This document shows, in pieces, positions 38,855 to 48,414 of a stretch of DNA of 64,000 nt. The stretch spans positions 124,001 through 188,000 of the forward strand of contig NZ_VDFU01000004.1 of the NCBI RefSeq assembly GCF_006152115.1, given 5' to 3'. The translations under genes were made by a program, and so were the position numbers. The notes under the pieces were generated by a model. That model was not told where the DNA came from. It did not search any database and worked only from the letters and a program-made list of their open reading frames with translations. Source of the DNA: Rubellimicrobium rubrum. Its GTDB lineage: Bacteria > Pseudomonadota > Alphaproteobacteria > Rhodobacterales > Rhodobacteraceae. Numbering within the stretch: position 1 is the first letter of the stretch; every line of letters starts with the position of its first letter.

Positions 38855-39511
38855 GTCCCTGCGCCCCATGTCTCATGGCCAGTCATAGGCCGGCCGAGAC
38901 ACTTTTCACCCCAGACAGAAGGGCCGCTGCACCGCGCGTTGACGGACCGCGGCAGCCCTCGATCGCCTTTTTCGGCCTGCTAAGGGCGGTCGGGCCGAGC
39001 AGGACGCCTCACCAGCCGACAAAGGTCACGGCCGCCTGTGGTTGATCGGGTGATCCCTCGTTTCCGGGTCCTCGCCTTGCCTCGCTGGCGACGTCGCGGG
39101 AATACGCGCGGGGCAGGGGACCCCTGCCCCGCGCAACGTATCGGACCTCGTCGAGTGCCCGGATGTCGGGCCTGGGGACCAACTCCCTTCCAGGCCCATG
39201 ACCAGGCTGCCAACTGGATGATCCGACAGCACGATATTTGAGTTGCGGAACGAGCCGCGCTGGATTGCCTAGCAGGATCGCGTCGCAGCCTGGTGCACAG
39301 GAATCCGGGCCCGCCCTTCGACGCGCGCGAGGAAGGCGAGCCGTGGTATCACGCCCGAGCCGGAAGCCGGCCTGCTTGGTGCGGGTGACCTTCGGCCCCA
39401 GGCATGCTAGCGTCCTTGGGTGCGACGCGGCCTCCGCGACCGAACGACCGCTTCGACCTGCGCTCCCTGCAGCAGGGCAGCGGCACCGGGCCGCACCACG
39501 GAGGACTGAGC
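38855..39511. other. 657-bp gap with no convincing gene
   Basis: Follows the PDZ gene. It contains a strong GC inverted repeat at 39106-39134 but no open frame with recognisable features or a good ribosome binding site. An unstructured stretch rich in CG follows to the next small gene. Confidence 0.45.
39106..39134. repeat. Perfect GC-rich inverted repeat
   Basis: Arms GCGCGGGGCAGGGG and CCCCTGCCCCGCGC (14 bases each) around a single A. No T-run follows on either side, so it does not look like a standard terminator. It may fold as a stem with a few unpaired central bases. Confidence 0.7.
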
Positions 39512-39862
39512 ATGAGCGACACATCGTCCGGAGAGCCTGCCCCAGAGCCTAACTGGGCCGCTCTCCTTCCAGTGGCCAACGAACTCCAGCGGTGGGTCGG
39601 CGTGATGCCGGTCTGGTCCGAGGACTCCTGGCAATCGTGGGAGCAGTTCTCCCGTCATCATGGCAAGCTGGAGCAGGAGTTGGCGAGACGGCTTCGGCTG
39701 CTGCCGGGCTGCAACATCGCGCGGAGCACGAGCGGCTCTGCGACGACCCTGAGCCTTGCGGGTGTCGAGGTCCGGGCCCAGGGGGGCCTCGCCGGTGCGT
39801 GCCAGGCCTGGATCGCCAGGGTCCGAGGCTCCGTCCCGCAGAAGCGCCCCGGGGCGGGTTAA
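39512..39862 (+). CDS. Hypothetical protein (116 aa)
   Basis: A 116-residue protein with no recognised domain. The first 60 residues are predicted helical with several tryptophans (NWAALLPVANELQRWVGVMP, WSEDSWQSWEQFSRHHGKLE); the rest is more basic (LARRLRLLPGCNIARS). There is no signal peptide. The ATG at 39512 has a GGAGG seven bases upstream, which decided the start over an earlier in-frame ATG at 39404. It stands alone and its role is unknown. Confidence 0.55.
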   Translation: MSDTSSGEPAPEPNWAALLPVANELQRWVGVMPVWSEDSWQSWEQFSRHHGKLEQELARRLRLLPGCNIARSTSGSATTLSLAGVEVRAQGGLAGACQAWIARVRGSVPQKRPGAG

Positions 39863-40194
39863 AAGGGAGGAGCCCGCCGCCGGTCTGCGCCAAGCCTGCC
39901 TGGATCGTCGCGGGATGCTGTCGGTTGAAGAAGCGGGTGGCGGCGGCCCCTTGGCCCCTCCGTCCAACCCAGCTGACTGACGCCGCTTGCTTTCGGAACG
40001 GGGCAGCCGCCTGACACGGCCGACGCTGCATGGCCGTCGCATGGGGCTCTGGGCCAGGCCTGAGCATGGGACCGAGGCACGCCGGATCGGGCGTTCTTGC
40101 AGGTCCGGCAACGCGTTCGAGCGGCAGCGCCTGAACCATCATCTCCGGCCATGCCTTGACTGAAGCCGCATGGGCCTCGCCTTTTCGATCGCGC
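39863..40194. other. 332-bp gap with no convincing gene
   Basis: Lies between the small hypothetical gene and the 3' end of the convergent ABC exporter gene. Nothing recognisable was seen, neither a gene nor a clear terminator. Confidence 0.4.
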
Positions 40195-42063
40195 TCATCG
40201 GTATCCGGCCGCCTGCAATTCGAACAGTTCCGCATAGCGTCCGCCCTGTGCCAGAAGCTGATCGTGGGTGCCGCTGGCCTCCACCCGTCCGCCATCGAGC
40301 ACGAGGATGCGATCGGCCATCCGGACCGAGGAGAACCGGTGCGAGATCAGGACCGCCGTGCGCCCCGCGCTGAGTTCCTTGAACCGTTGGAACACCTCGA
40401 ACTCGGATCGGGCATCGAGAGCGGCTGTGGGTTCATCGAGGATCAGCACGTCGGCGTCTCGCATGTAGGCCCGCGCGATGGCGATCTTCTGCCATTCGCC
40501 GCCCGACAGTTCCACGCCGTTGCGGAATCGCTTGCCGACCATCTGGTCATACCCGGCCGGAAGCCGGGCGATCACCGCGTCCGCAAGGCTTTTCCGGGCG
40601 GCGGCTTCGATGCGGGGGCGGTCGTCCCTTGCTGCGATGCGGCCTACGGCGATGTTGTCGCCGGCCGTCAGGTTGAAGCGCACGAAATCCTGGAAGATGA
40701 CCCCGATCCGCGCCCGAAGCGCATCGAGGTCGTAGTCCCGCAGATCCCGCCCATCGAGAAGGATGCGCCCCTCCACAGGATCGTAGAGGCGGGCGAGGAG
40801 CTTGACCAAAGTGGTCTTGCCTGCCCCGTTCTCACCCACGAGCGCCAGCGTCTCGCCTGCGTGCAGGGTGAAGTCGAGGTGGCGCACCGCCCAGCGCTCT
40901 ACGCCCGGGTAGCGGAAGCCGACATTCTCGAAGCGGAAGCCCTCCTCGATGGGCGAGGGCGCAGGACGCGCGCCGGGAACGGACCGGATCGTGGGGCTGG
41001 CCTCGAAGAAGCCGAACAGATCCTCGAGATACAGCGCCTGCGCGGCGGTGGAGGAGAAGCTGGTGAGGAGCCCCTCGAACAGCGACCGGAGGCGCCGGAA
41101 GGATCCGGCCAGGAACGTGAGGTCCCCGATGGTGAGTTGCCCCGACAGGGTGGCGAGGATGATCCAGCCATAGGCCAGATAGTAACCCACCGTACCGAGC
41201 CCGGCAAAAAGCGCCCCCCAGGCGGCGCGGGTGCGGGCAAGCTGCCGGTTGGCGGCATAGAAGCCCAGCGACAACTCGCGGTAGCGGTCCCGGAGGAAGC
41301 CGTTCAGCCCGAAGATCTTGACCTCCTTGGCCGTCTCGACGCTGGCGGCGGTCTGGCGGACATAGTCGAGTTCGCGCCGCTCGGGCGTGCGGCTGTAGTC
41401 GAGGCTGTAGGAGCGGGCGTTGAAATGCGCCTCGCCCAGGAAGGCCGGAACCAGGGCCACCACGAGCAGGAGGATGAGCCAAGGATTGTAGATCACCAGC
41501 CCCGCCGCAAAGGTCAGAACCGTGATCCCGTCCTGCATCTGCCCCAGGATCTGGCCCAGCAACGTCATGCGCCCGCTGGCCTGCCGCCGTGCCCGCTCCA
41601 GCCGGTCCTGAAAGCCCGCGTCCTCGAATTGCTCCAGATCCAGCGTGGCCGCATGGTCCATGAGCCGCAGCGACATCGACACGGTGAGGCGCTCGGACAG
41701 GAGCGAGTCCACGAGGCCGGCGACACGGCCCAGGAGGTCGGACACAATCGCGAGGCCAAGCTCGGCCAGCACATAGAGGACGAGGAGCCACCCCTCGCCG
41801 CCGCTCCACCATTCCAGCAGGGTCGAAGGCGGATCGGGCAGATCCGTCAGGCGCACCACCTCGTCGATGATGAGCTTGCCGATCCACAGCGAGGCCACCG
41901 GCAGCACCGCCCGCACGAGCCGCAGCCCGGCGCTGGTGAGTGCAAGAAGGGGGCTCGCCCTCCAGACCATCCGCAGGAACGGCCCGATGTTGCGAAGCGC
42001 AGCCCAGCGGGCACGGAAGGTCAGGGCGGCGCGGGTGCGAGAGGTCGAGGTGGGGTCAGACAC
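40195..42063 (-). CDS. ABC transporter, fused permease and ATPase (exporter type)
   Basis: A 622-residue half-transporter of the ABC exporter class. The N-terminal 330 residues hold about six membrane helices (LGLAIVSDLLGRVAGLVDSL, VIYNPWLILLLVVALVPAFL, GYYLAYGWIILATLSGQLTI). The ATPase domain follows, with Walker A LVGENGAGKTTLVKLLARLY, signature LSGGEWQKIAIARAY, Walker B VLILDEPTAALDARSE and the H-loop in VLISHRFSSVRMADR. Exporters of this kind act as dimers on lipids, peptides or drugs; the substrate cannot be inferred. It is transcribed away from the large operon that follows, with 467 bases between the starts. Confidence 0.92.
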   Translation of the reverse strand: MSDPTSTSRTRAALTFRARWAALRNIGPFLRMVWRASPLLALTSAGLRLVRAVLPVASLWIGKLIIDEVVRLTDLPDPPSTLLEWWSGGEGWLLVLYVLAELGLAIVSDLLGRVAGLVDSLLSERLTVSMSLRLMDHAATLDLEQFEDAGFQDRLERARRQASGRMTLLGQILGQMQDGITVLTFAAGLVIYNPWLILLLVVALVPAFLGEAHFNARSYSLDYSRTPERRELDYVRQTAASVETAKEVKIFGLNGFLRDRYRELSLGFYAANRQLARTRAAWGALFAGLGTVGYYLAYGWIILATLSGQLTIGDLTFLAGSFRRLRSLFEGLLTSFSSTAAQALYLEDLFGFFEASPTIRSVPGARPAPSPIEEGFRFENVGFRYPGVERWAVRHLDFTLHAGETLALVGENGAGKTTLVKLLARLYDPVEGRILLDGRDLRDYDLDALRARIGVIFQDFVRFNLTAGDNIAVGRIAARDDRPRIEAAARKSLADAVIARLPAGYDQMVGKRFRNGVELSGGEWQKIAIARAYMRDADVLILDEPTAALDARSEFEVFQRFKELSAGRTAVLISHRFSSVRMADRILVLDGGRVEASGTHDQLLAQGGRYAELFELQAAGYR

Positions 42064-42530
42064 GTCGGCACTTTCTCATGGGACCCCTTCGCTGGCTGTC
42101 CGGCCTGACGTCGATACCACGAGCCCGCGACGCTTGCTCCTCCCACGGCCCGGGTTTGGACCACCTCCGCACGGCCCGGACCAAGGCGAGGGGCCAGGGG
42201 GCCGGAGTGCAGCATGGCGAAGCAAGGCCATCAGCTTCGCACGATGAGCCGCTCCGGGCTTTCCACACCAACCGCTCTGGTGTCCATCCGCTCAGGGCAA
42301 CCGCGCCCGATCCGGGACCACGGACTCCGTGACACCCGGCCCATCCTCAAAGCGAGGGGCTGGCCCTGTCCTAAAGGTCAGCACTGTTTCGCCGTTAACT
42401 ACAATCGTGGCGGATCATCCCTCAAAACACTTGCAGTGAAGGACAACTAGGCTCACGCTAAAGGTCAAGAGCTTTGCAACGACGAAAAGGCTCGCACAGG
42501 AGGCGGTTCTTATCCAGGGCGGAGAGGGCC
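42064..42530. promoter_or_regulatory. Divergent control region before the five-gene operon
   Basis: A 467-bp gap between the exporter gene and the phosphatase gene. It is AT-richer than its surroundings from about 42370 to 42480. A 10-bp direct repeat CTAAAGGTCA occurs at 42371-42380 and 42458-42467. The second copy lies about 64 bases before the ATG of the first operon gene, so the pair could be binding sites for a regulator. No gene was seen here. Confidence 0.45.
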
Positions 42531-45038
42531 ATGCCACTACCCCTTGTGCTTGCTGGACCGATCGTACGACGCGTCGATTCGCGGTCGGCGACCTTCTGGA
42601 TCGCCCTGTCGGAAGCGGCTGTCGTCGAAGCCTGGGCATGGCGGGGCGAGCAGACGAGCACCGGCAACGGGACCGTCGAGTCCGGCGAGCCGTTCGCCGC
42701 GCACAGTCAGGTCACGGCGACCCGGGCCTGGGGCGACCGGCTGCACATCGCCACCGTCACGGCCCCGGTCGTCGAGGGGGCGGGCGCTCTCGATCCCGGG
42801 TCTCTGTACGCGTATGACATCACCGTCGCCGGCCATGGGGGCCTGAAGGAGCTTGGCCTGCTGGCCGATGCGTCGGGGAGCGGCGACGGGATCGATGCGG
42901 CGGCTCCCGCCCGGCTGGCGCTGGGCTACGTCCCAGACCGGCTTCCTACCTTCACCACGCCGGCCGCGTCGATTCCCGGTCTCCGGCTGGCCCATACCTC
43001 CTGCCGCAAGCCGCACGGGGCGGGCCCGGATGCGCTGGCCTGGCTGGACGACACCATCAGGGAGAACAGGACAAACCCCGACCAGCGGCCAGCGCAGCTG
43101 TTCCTGACGGGTGACCAGATCTACGCGGACGACGTGGCGGCCCCCCTGCTGGGGATGCTGCAGCCTCTCGCGGCCGAACTGCTGGGCTATGACGAGACCG
43201 TGCCACTGGCCGGGGGGACTCGGGTCACGGTCAAGGACCTGCCCCCGATGCGGCGGGGCCGCTTGGTGTTCGAGGTGGCGAAGTTCACCTCCACCTCGGC
43301 GTCCAGCCATCTCCTGGGGTTTGGTGAGTTCGCTGCCATGTACCTGGCCGCCTGGAGCCCACGGGTCTGGCGCCCCCTGCCCGACCGGGCGGCCCTCTTC
43401 GCCGAGGTGGCACCGTCCGACCGGGAAGCGCGCCACCTGACCGACTTCGAGACGGCCCATGGCAGCCGTGACGAATGGGAAGCCACGGATCGCGAACTCG
43501 AGTCCAAGAAAAAAGGAGGAACGGCCGAGGAGCGGGCCCGTGTGGAAGCCTTCGCCCTGACCGTGCCCAAGGTCGCCCGCGCGCTGGCCAATTGCGCCAC
43601 CTACATGATCTTCGATGACCACGAGATCACCGACGACTGGTACGTCAGCGCGCCATGGCGGACACGTGTCCTCACCTCTCCGCTGGGTCGCGCGGTATTG
43701 CGGAACGGGCTTCTGGCCTATGTGGCGTTCCAGGCGACCGGGAACGATCCCGGTCCTTGGGGCGATCCGCCGACGGTCACCGCCCCTCCGCCACCCACGC
43801 CCGAGCTCCAGCTGATCGAAAAGGCAGGAACGCTGCTCGCCGACCGGGAGGCGCCGACCGTCGCCCACGAGAACGAGGTCGACCCGCTCCTCGGGCTGGC
43901 GAGCCCCACGGAAGGGCCAGGGGTCCGCTTCCACTACACGGTGGACGGGCCACGTCACCGGGTCGTGGCGCTCGATACGCGGAGCCGGCGCACCTACGAC
44001 TCGGCGGTCCGCCACTCGCCGCCCAAGCTGCTGGGCTCGTCCCTGGACGCGATGCTTCCCAGCGGCCCCTTGCAGGATGGACGCGAGCTGCTGGTCGTGA
44101 TCTCGGCGGCGCCCATCCTGTTCCCGCGCATCTTCGACGTGCTGCTCCAGCCCGCGGCGGCGGCCATCTTCGACCTCAAGACACACATGGTCCGCACCGA
44201 GGCCTTCGATCCGGCCCGGCCGAAGCCCTCGATCGTCGGCAGCGAGCATTGGGATTTGGAAGGCTGGGGCGCCCATGAGTCGGGCTTCCACGAGATGCTG
44301 CGGCGGCTTGGGACCTATCCGCGCGTGGTCGTGCTCAGCGGCGACGTGCACTTCGCGTCGAGCCTGGCCTGCGATCTTTGGACCAAGGGCGACGACGTTG
44401 CCGACAGCCGTATCCTTCAATGCACCAGCAGCGCGGCCAAGAACCAGCCGGCGGCCGCGGAGCGCGCGGTGCTGCGGGGCCAGCGCGCGGCACAGCACCT
44501 GCTGCAGGGGCAGGCGGTCGAGCGGTTGGGCTGGGACGGCGATCATGGCGTGGTGCTGCCCGCCGGGGGCAGCATCCGGCCGGGACGACGCGGGCGGCTC
44601 CTGCGAAAGCCGGTGTTCGTTCCGGCGGTGGGGTGGCCTTCGGGCACCAGCTTGGACCCTGCCAAGCCCCCCGACCTCCGCTATCGCATCACGGTGCTTC
44701 GCGACGACAGGCCTGCGGCCGAACTGGGCATCGGCGCACCGAGGACACCGATGCTGCCCGCCTGGGATGCAGCCGACCCCATCGCGATGTATGCCCAGGT
44801 GGCCGGGGCCCATCAGCAGCTTCTGGAGGTCGGCAAGGATCCTATCCGGCTCCTGGTTTTCGCCAGCAATCTCGGCCTCGTGTCCTTTGCGCCCTCGCCC
44901 GCAGGCGGGGATGAGGTCGTCGCGACCCATGCGGTGATGTCGCCCGTCGGGGACGGAACCACCGGGGCGCCTTTCACTCATCACCGCGCTGATTTCGCGC
45001 GGCTGGCGGCTCCTCCCACTCTGACGGCGACGGGGTGA
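42531..45038 (+). CDS. PhoD-like metallophosphatase (alkaline phosphatase D-type)
   Basis: An 835-residue protein with the PhoD-type metal site. GDQIYADD lies at 194-201, FDDHEITDDW at 361-370 and LSGDVHFASS at 602-611, all motifs that hold the two metal ions in this hydrolase family. TSCRKPHGAGPDALAWLDDT precedes the first motif. An N-terminal beta domain (about 1-130) and a long C-terminal region (about 660-835) surround the catalytic part. It is roughly 300 residues longer than classic PhoD. No signal peptide or Tat motif was found, unlike secreted PhoD, so it is probably cytoplasmic or exported differently. First gene of the five-gene operon; the next gene starts 6 bases after its stop. 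Confidence 0.88.
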   Translation: MPLPLVLAGPIVRRVDSRSATFWIALSEAAVVEAWAWRGEQTSTGNGTVESGEPFAAHSQVTATRAWGDRLHIATVTAPVVEGAGALDPGSLYAYDITVAGHGGLKELGLLADASGSGDGIDAAAPARLALGYVPDRLPTFTTPAASIPGLRLAHTSCRKPHGAGPDALAWLDDTIRENRTNPDQRPAQLFLTGDQIYADDVAAPLLGMLQPLAAELLGYDETVPLAGGTRVTVKDLPPMRRGRLVFEVAKFTSTSASSHLLGFGEFAAMYLAAWSPRVWRPLPDRAALFAEVAPSDREARHLTDFETAHGSRDEWEATDRELESKKKGGTAEERARVEAFALTVPKVARALANCATYMIFDDHEITDDWYVSAPWRTRVLTSPLGRAVLRNGLLAYVAFQATGNDPGPWGDPPTVTAPPPPTPELQLIEKAGTLLADREAPTVAHENEVDPLLGLASPTEGPGVRFHYTVDGPRHRVVALDTRSRRTYDSAVRHSPPKLLGSSLDAMLPSGPLQDGRELLVVISAAPILFPRIFDVLLQPAAAAIFDLKTHMVRTEAFDPARPKPSIVGSEHWDLEGWGAHESGFHEMLRRLGTYPRVVVLSGDVHFASSLACDLWTKGDDVADSRILQCTSSAAKNQPAAAERAVLRGQRAAQHLLQGQAVERLGWDGDHGVVLPAGGSIRPGRRGRLLRKPVFVPAVGWPSGTSLDPAKPPDLRYRITVLRDDRPAAELGIGAPRTPMLPAWDAADPIAMYAQVAGAHQQLLEVGKDPIRLLVFASNLGLVSFAPSPAGGDEVVATHAVMSPVGDGTTGAPFTHHRADFARLAAPPTLTATG

Positions 45039-45044
45039 CCTGCA

Positions 45045-48000
45045 ATGGCCGAGGAAAAGAAACCCCCGAACGTGTTCCAGAAGACCGCCAAGTGGGCCGA
45101 GGAGGTGGTCGAGTGGATCGAGGCGACCTTCGGCGACCCAGCCTTGGCCACGCAGATCCTTGCGGATCTTGGGCTGGACGCCTCCGGGCCAGCGGCGCCC
45201 CAGCCAGCCTCGGACGCAAACAGGGCCAAAATCGATGAGTTCGTGGCCAAGCAGGACGTGGACGAAGCGGCCCTCATGGCGGTCGTCGCGGAGCTGAAGG
45301 CCCTTGTCCAGACCGGCCTGACCTTTGCCGATGCGGTAAAGACGGACAGCGTGGACGCCAACGACGTGCTCTGGCTCCTGTTCAAGGTATGGGTCGCGGA
45401 CTCCTTGCGTGCCCGCAATCCGGCAGCCTATGGCTTGTGCAGCCTGGCCGGCCTCCTCACCGAGGACGAGGAAGCATTGGGTGCGCTGGATCTGGCCCCG
45501 CTCGGCCGGTTCCTGCAGGGCGATGCAGCGGCCGACACCGAGGCGGTCATCAATCGCCTTTCCTTCCTGACCGGCACGATCCTGGTGATGCTGGATGCCA
45601 TGGTCGATGGGGCCGAGGGCACCATCGAGGCGGCCTATGGCTGGGACCCCGACCCATCCGATGACCCCGGCGCCGCCGCGGTGGCGGGCCGGGCGCTGAC
45701 CGTCAAGTTCCACATCCCGGAGGTGCCGGTCGCGCCGGCGCTCAGCCTCATCGGCGTCCCTCGGGCGCATGGCGGTCCTGGCGTCCTGCTGTCGCTGAGC
45801 GCGGCGCTCGAGTTCGCCAGCGTCATTGGCGCGACCAAGTATACCTTCAGCGCCGGAGCCCATGGGGCCTTCGCCGCCTATCTCGGGGCCCCCTCCCCTC
45901 GGCTCCTGAGCGGCGCGCGCCCGTCCTTTGCGCTGCGGACGGAGCCCTCGGCCGAGGCCGGAGGCAAGCCGGCGCTGGTCCTGGGCACCAGCGACGGCAG
46001 CCGGCTCGAGATCGGGGCGCTGACCTGGGGAATCGAAGCGGGGTCCGACTTCGCCGGGTTCCGCGCGACGGCCCGCAACGGCAAGCTCGTCATCGCGCTC
46101 GGCCAGGGGGACGGCTTCCTGAGCAGCCTCCCCGGCGGCACCATCGAGGCGCCGTTCGACCTGGGGCTGCTGGCCGATACAAGGGACGGCGTGCGCTTCG
46201 AGGGCGGGTCCGGGCTCAAGGTGAACCTGCCCGTCGCCGCATCGGTCTTCGGAGTGTTCCGGATCCAGTACGTCGAAATGGAACTCCTGCTGTCGGGCCG
46301 CACGGCGGTCGAGGTCCGGGGCGGTTTCTCACTCAAGCTCGGGCCGTTCACGGCGTCGGTGGACAAGCTGGGCCTTCGGGCCGATCTCGCCTCGCTCGCC
46401 GAGGGTGCGGATATCGGGAAGGTGGTGGAGTTCCTGCCGCCCAAGGGGATCGGGCTTCGGCTCGATGCAGGGGTGGTCAAGGGCGGGGGCTACCTGTTCG
46501 TCGATGCGGAGCGCGGCGAGTATGCCGGCGCATTGGAGCTGACCTTCGTCGGCGTCTTCAGCGTCAAGGCCATCTGCCTTCTCACCACCAAGCGGCCCGA
46601 CGGAAAGCCGGGCTGGGCGCTTCTGCTGCTGATCTTCGGGCAGTTCTCCGTCCACATCGCCTTCGGCATCTTCCTCAACGGTATCGGCGGCCTGATCGGG
46701 CTGCACCACCGCATCGACACCAAGGCGCTGACCGAGGGGATGCGGACCGGTGCATTGGACGACATCCTCTTTCCCAAGGACCCCGTGGGCGACGCGCCCC
46801 GCATCATCAATCGCTACCGCCAGCTGTTTCCTATCGAGCCGGACACCCTGATCCTGGGGCCGATGCTGGAGCTCGCCTTCAGCCAGCCACCCATCGTCTA
46901 CGTCCGGCTGGGTCTCCTGTTCGAGGTCCGCAACGCGCTGGGCGGCGACCGGCCTGTTGCGCTGAGCCAGGTGGTGCTGATCGGGCAACTCCTGGCGCAG
47001 ATGCCCCCCAAGGCGACGGGCGCTCCGGCGATCCTCAAGCTTCTCGTGGATGTCGTGGGCTTCTATGACGCGCAGGAGCAGTTCCTGATGATCCGGGCGC
47101 GTCTGCGCGACTCTTTTGTGGGCATCGAGGGCTTCGCCAAGCTGGACCTGTCGGGCGAGCTTCTGCTGGCCATGCAGTTCGGGGACGATCCGTCCTTCGT
47201 GCTCTCGGCCGGCGGCTTCCATCCGACGTTCAAGGATCTGCCCAAGGGGGTGCCGGCCGTCCTGGAGCGGTTGGCGGTGTCCTTCGGGATCGGCCCCATC
47301 CGGCTGCGGTGCGAGCAGTACTTCGCGATCACCAGCAATTCCGTGCAGGGCGGCATCAAGTGCCTGCTGGTTGCGAAGCTGGGGCCGGCCAGCATCGAAG
47401 GGCACCTCGCCTTCGACGCCATCCTTTACCTCACGCCACGGTTCCGGTTCATCGTCGGCCTGGACTTCGCCGTCGCGCTCAAGGCATTCGGGGAGTCCTT
47501 GTGCTCGGTCAGCGTCACCATGTCCCTCGAAGGCCCGGGCGAATGGCGCGCCAAGGGGCATTTCACCTTCTCGATCCTGTTCTGGGACGTCGATGTGGAC
47601 TTCGACGAGGGTTGGGGCAGCGCCCCCGCCATCGCAGAGGAAACGGTTCAGATCAAGCAGGCGCTCATCGACGAGCTGTCCGACTCCGCCCGCCTCCTGC
47701 CCGAGGCGCCGGTCGGCGGCTCCGGGCTCGTGACCCTGGCCGCCGTGGACGCGGGCCCGGTGCCTCTGGCCCATCCCCTGGGGCGCCTCACCATCCGGCA
47801 GCGGCTTGTTCCGTTCGAGGTCACGGTGGACCGGCTGGGCACGAAGCGATTGGACGGAGGTCCGGCCCTGTTCGCCGTGTCCGGCGTCACCGTGGGCAAA
47901 GAGGAGGCCAAGGCCATCGAGCCGGTCCTGGATCACTTCGCTCGCGGACAGTTCATGGAACTGAGCGAGCAGGAGCGCCTCGGCGGCAAGTCCTTCGAAC

Positions 48001-48413
48001 GCTTCCCTTGCGGGATCAGCGTCGGCACCAGCGCCTACAAGGTGGGCGGCGAGGGGCGAAGGGTAGAGGCGAGCTACGAGGAGAAGATCCTCGAGCCGCA
48101 GATCTTCATCGACCGCTTCCCCTGGTCGGTGCTCCGGCTGGAGAGGCGCGCCCTGTCCGACGTCCTGCTCGACACGCATGTCGCTCTTGGGGCGGCGGCC
48201 AAGTCATCGCGCGCCCTTCGCGGCGCCCTGGCGTCCGGCGGCCCCGGCGCGGCCAGCGTGACCAAGGACCTGCCGCTCACCCTCGTGGACCCGGACTCCC
48301 TGGCCGAGACGGCGCGGCTGAAGGCGGTGGTGGCTGGGTCGGACGCCGTGGCCCACGAGGTCGGCGGCGGGCGCATGCTGGTCATGGAGTCGTTTGAACT
48401 GGTGGGAGGCTGA
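45045..48413 (+). CDS. Large DUF6603-type protein
   Basis: A 1122-residue protein. The first 180 residues are helical; the rest is mainly beta, with many strand-like repeats. The C-terminal region fits my memory of DUF6603: AKGHFTFSILFWDVDVDFDE near residue 840, HPLGRLTIRQRLVPFEVTVD near 905, then FARGQFMELSEQERLGGKSF near 965. A hydrophobic stretch at about 525-555 (LLLLIFGQFSVHIAFGIFLN) could insert in a membrane or form a buried strand core. No signal peptide is visible. The family has no established function. It starts 6 bases after the phosphatase gene and its stop is one base before the next start. Confidence 0.85.
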   Translation: MAEEKKPPNVFQKTAKWAEEVVEWIEATFGDPALATQILADLGLDASGPAAPQPASDANRAKIDEFVAKQDVDEAALMAVVAELKALVQTGLTFADAVKTDSVDANDVLWLLFKVWVADSLRARNPAAYGLCSLAGLLTEDEEALGALDLAPLGRFLQGDAAADTEAVINRLSFLTGTILVMLDAMVDGAEGTIEAAYGWDPDPSDDPGAAAVAGRALTVKFHIPEVPVAPALSLIGVPRAHGGPGVLLSLSAALEFASVIGATKYTFSAGAHGAFAAYLGAPSPRLLSGARPSFALRTEPSAEAGGKPALVLGTSDGSRLEIGALTWGIEAGSDFAGFRATARNGKLVIALGQGDGFLSSLPGGTIEAPFDLGLLADTRDGVRFEGGSGLKVNLPVAASVFGVFRIQYVEMELLLSGRTAVEVRGGFSLKLGPFTASVDKLGLRADLASLAEGADIGKVVEFLPPKGIGLRLDAGVVKGGGYLFVDAERGEYAGALELTFVGVFSVKAICLLTTKRPDGKPGWALLLLIFGQFSVHIAFGIFLNGIGGLIGLHHRIDTKALTEGMRTGALDDILFPKDPVGDAPRIINRYRQLFPIEPDTLILGPMLELAFSQPPIVYVRLGLLFEVRNALGGDRPVALSQVVLIGQLLAQMPPKATGAPAILKLLVDVVGFYDAQEQFLMIRARLRDSFVGIEGFAKLDLSGELLLAMQFGDDPSFVLSAGGFHPTFKDLPKGVPAVLERLAVSFGIGPIRLRCEQYFAITSNSVQGGIKCLLVAKLGPASIEGHLAFDAILYLTPRFRFIVGLDFAVALKAFGESLCSVSVTMSLEGPGEWRAKGHFTFSILFWDVDVDFDEGWGSAPAIAEETVQIKQALIDELSDSARLLPEAPVGGSGLVTLAAVDAGPVPLAHPLGRLTIRQRLVPFEVTVDRLGTKRLDGGPALFAVSGVTVGKEEAKAIEPVLDHFARGQFMELSEQERLGGKSFERFPCGISVGTSAYKVGGEGRRVEASYEEKILEPQIFIDRFPWSVLRLERRALSDVLLDTHVALGAAAKSSRALRGALASGGPGAASVTKDLPLTLVDPDSLAETARLKAVVAGSDAVAHEVGGGRMLVMESFELVGG

Positions 48414-48414
48414 C

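Noticed and set aside
39407-40111. Long minus-strand frame opposite the 116-residue hypothetical gene
   Set aside because: Without features or binding site; the plus-strand frame has a clear GGAGG before its ATG, though that call is itself modest.
42537-45863. Very long open frame on the minus strand opposite the phosphatase gene
   Set aside because: High-GC antisense artefact: its translation is Gly/Arg/His-rich with no family motif, while the plus-strand frame has a complete catalytic signature and clean operon spacing.
46329-48179. 616-codon minus-strand open frame opposite the DUF6603-type gene
   Set aside because: Shadow of the plus-strand gene; composition is Gln/Arg/His/Gly-rich without structure.
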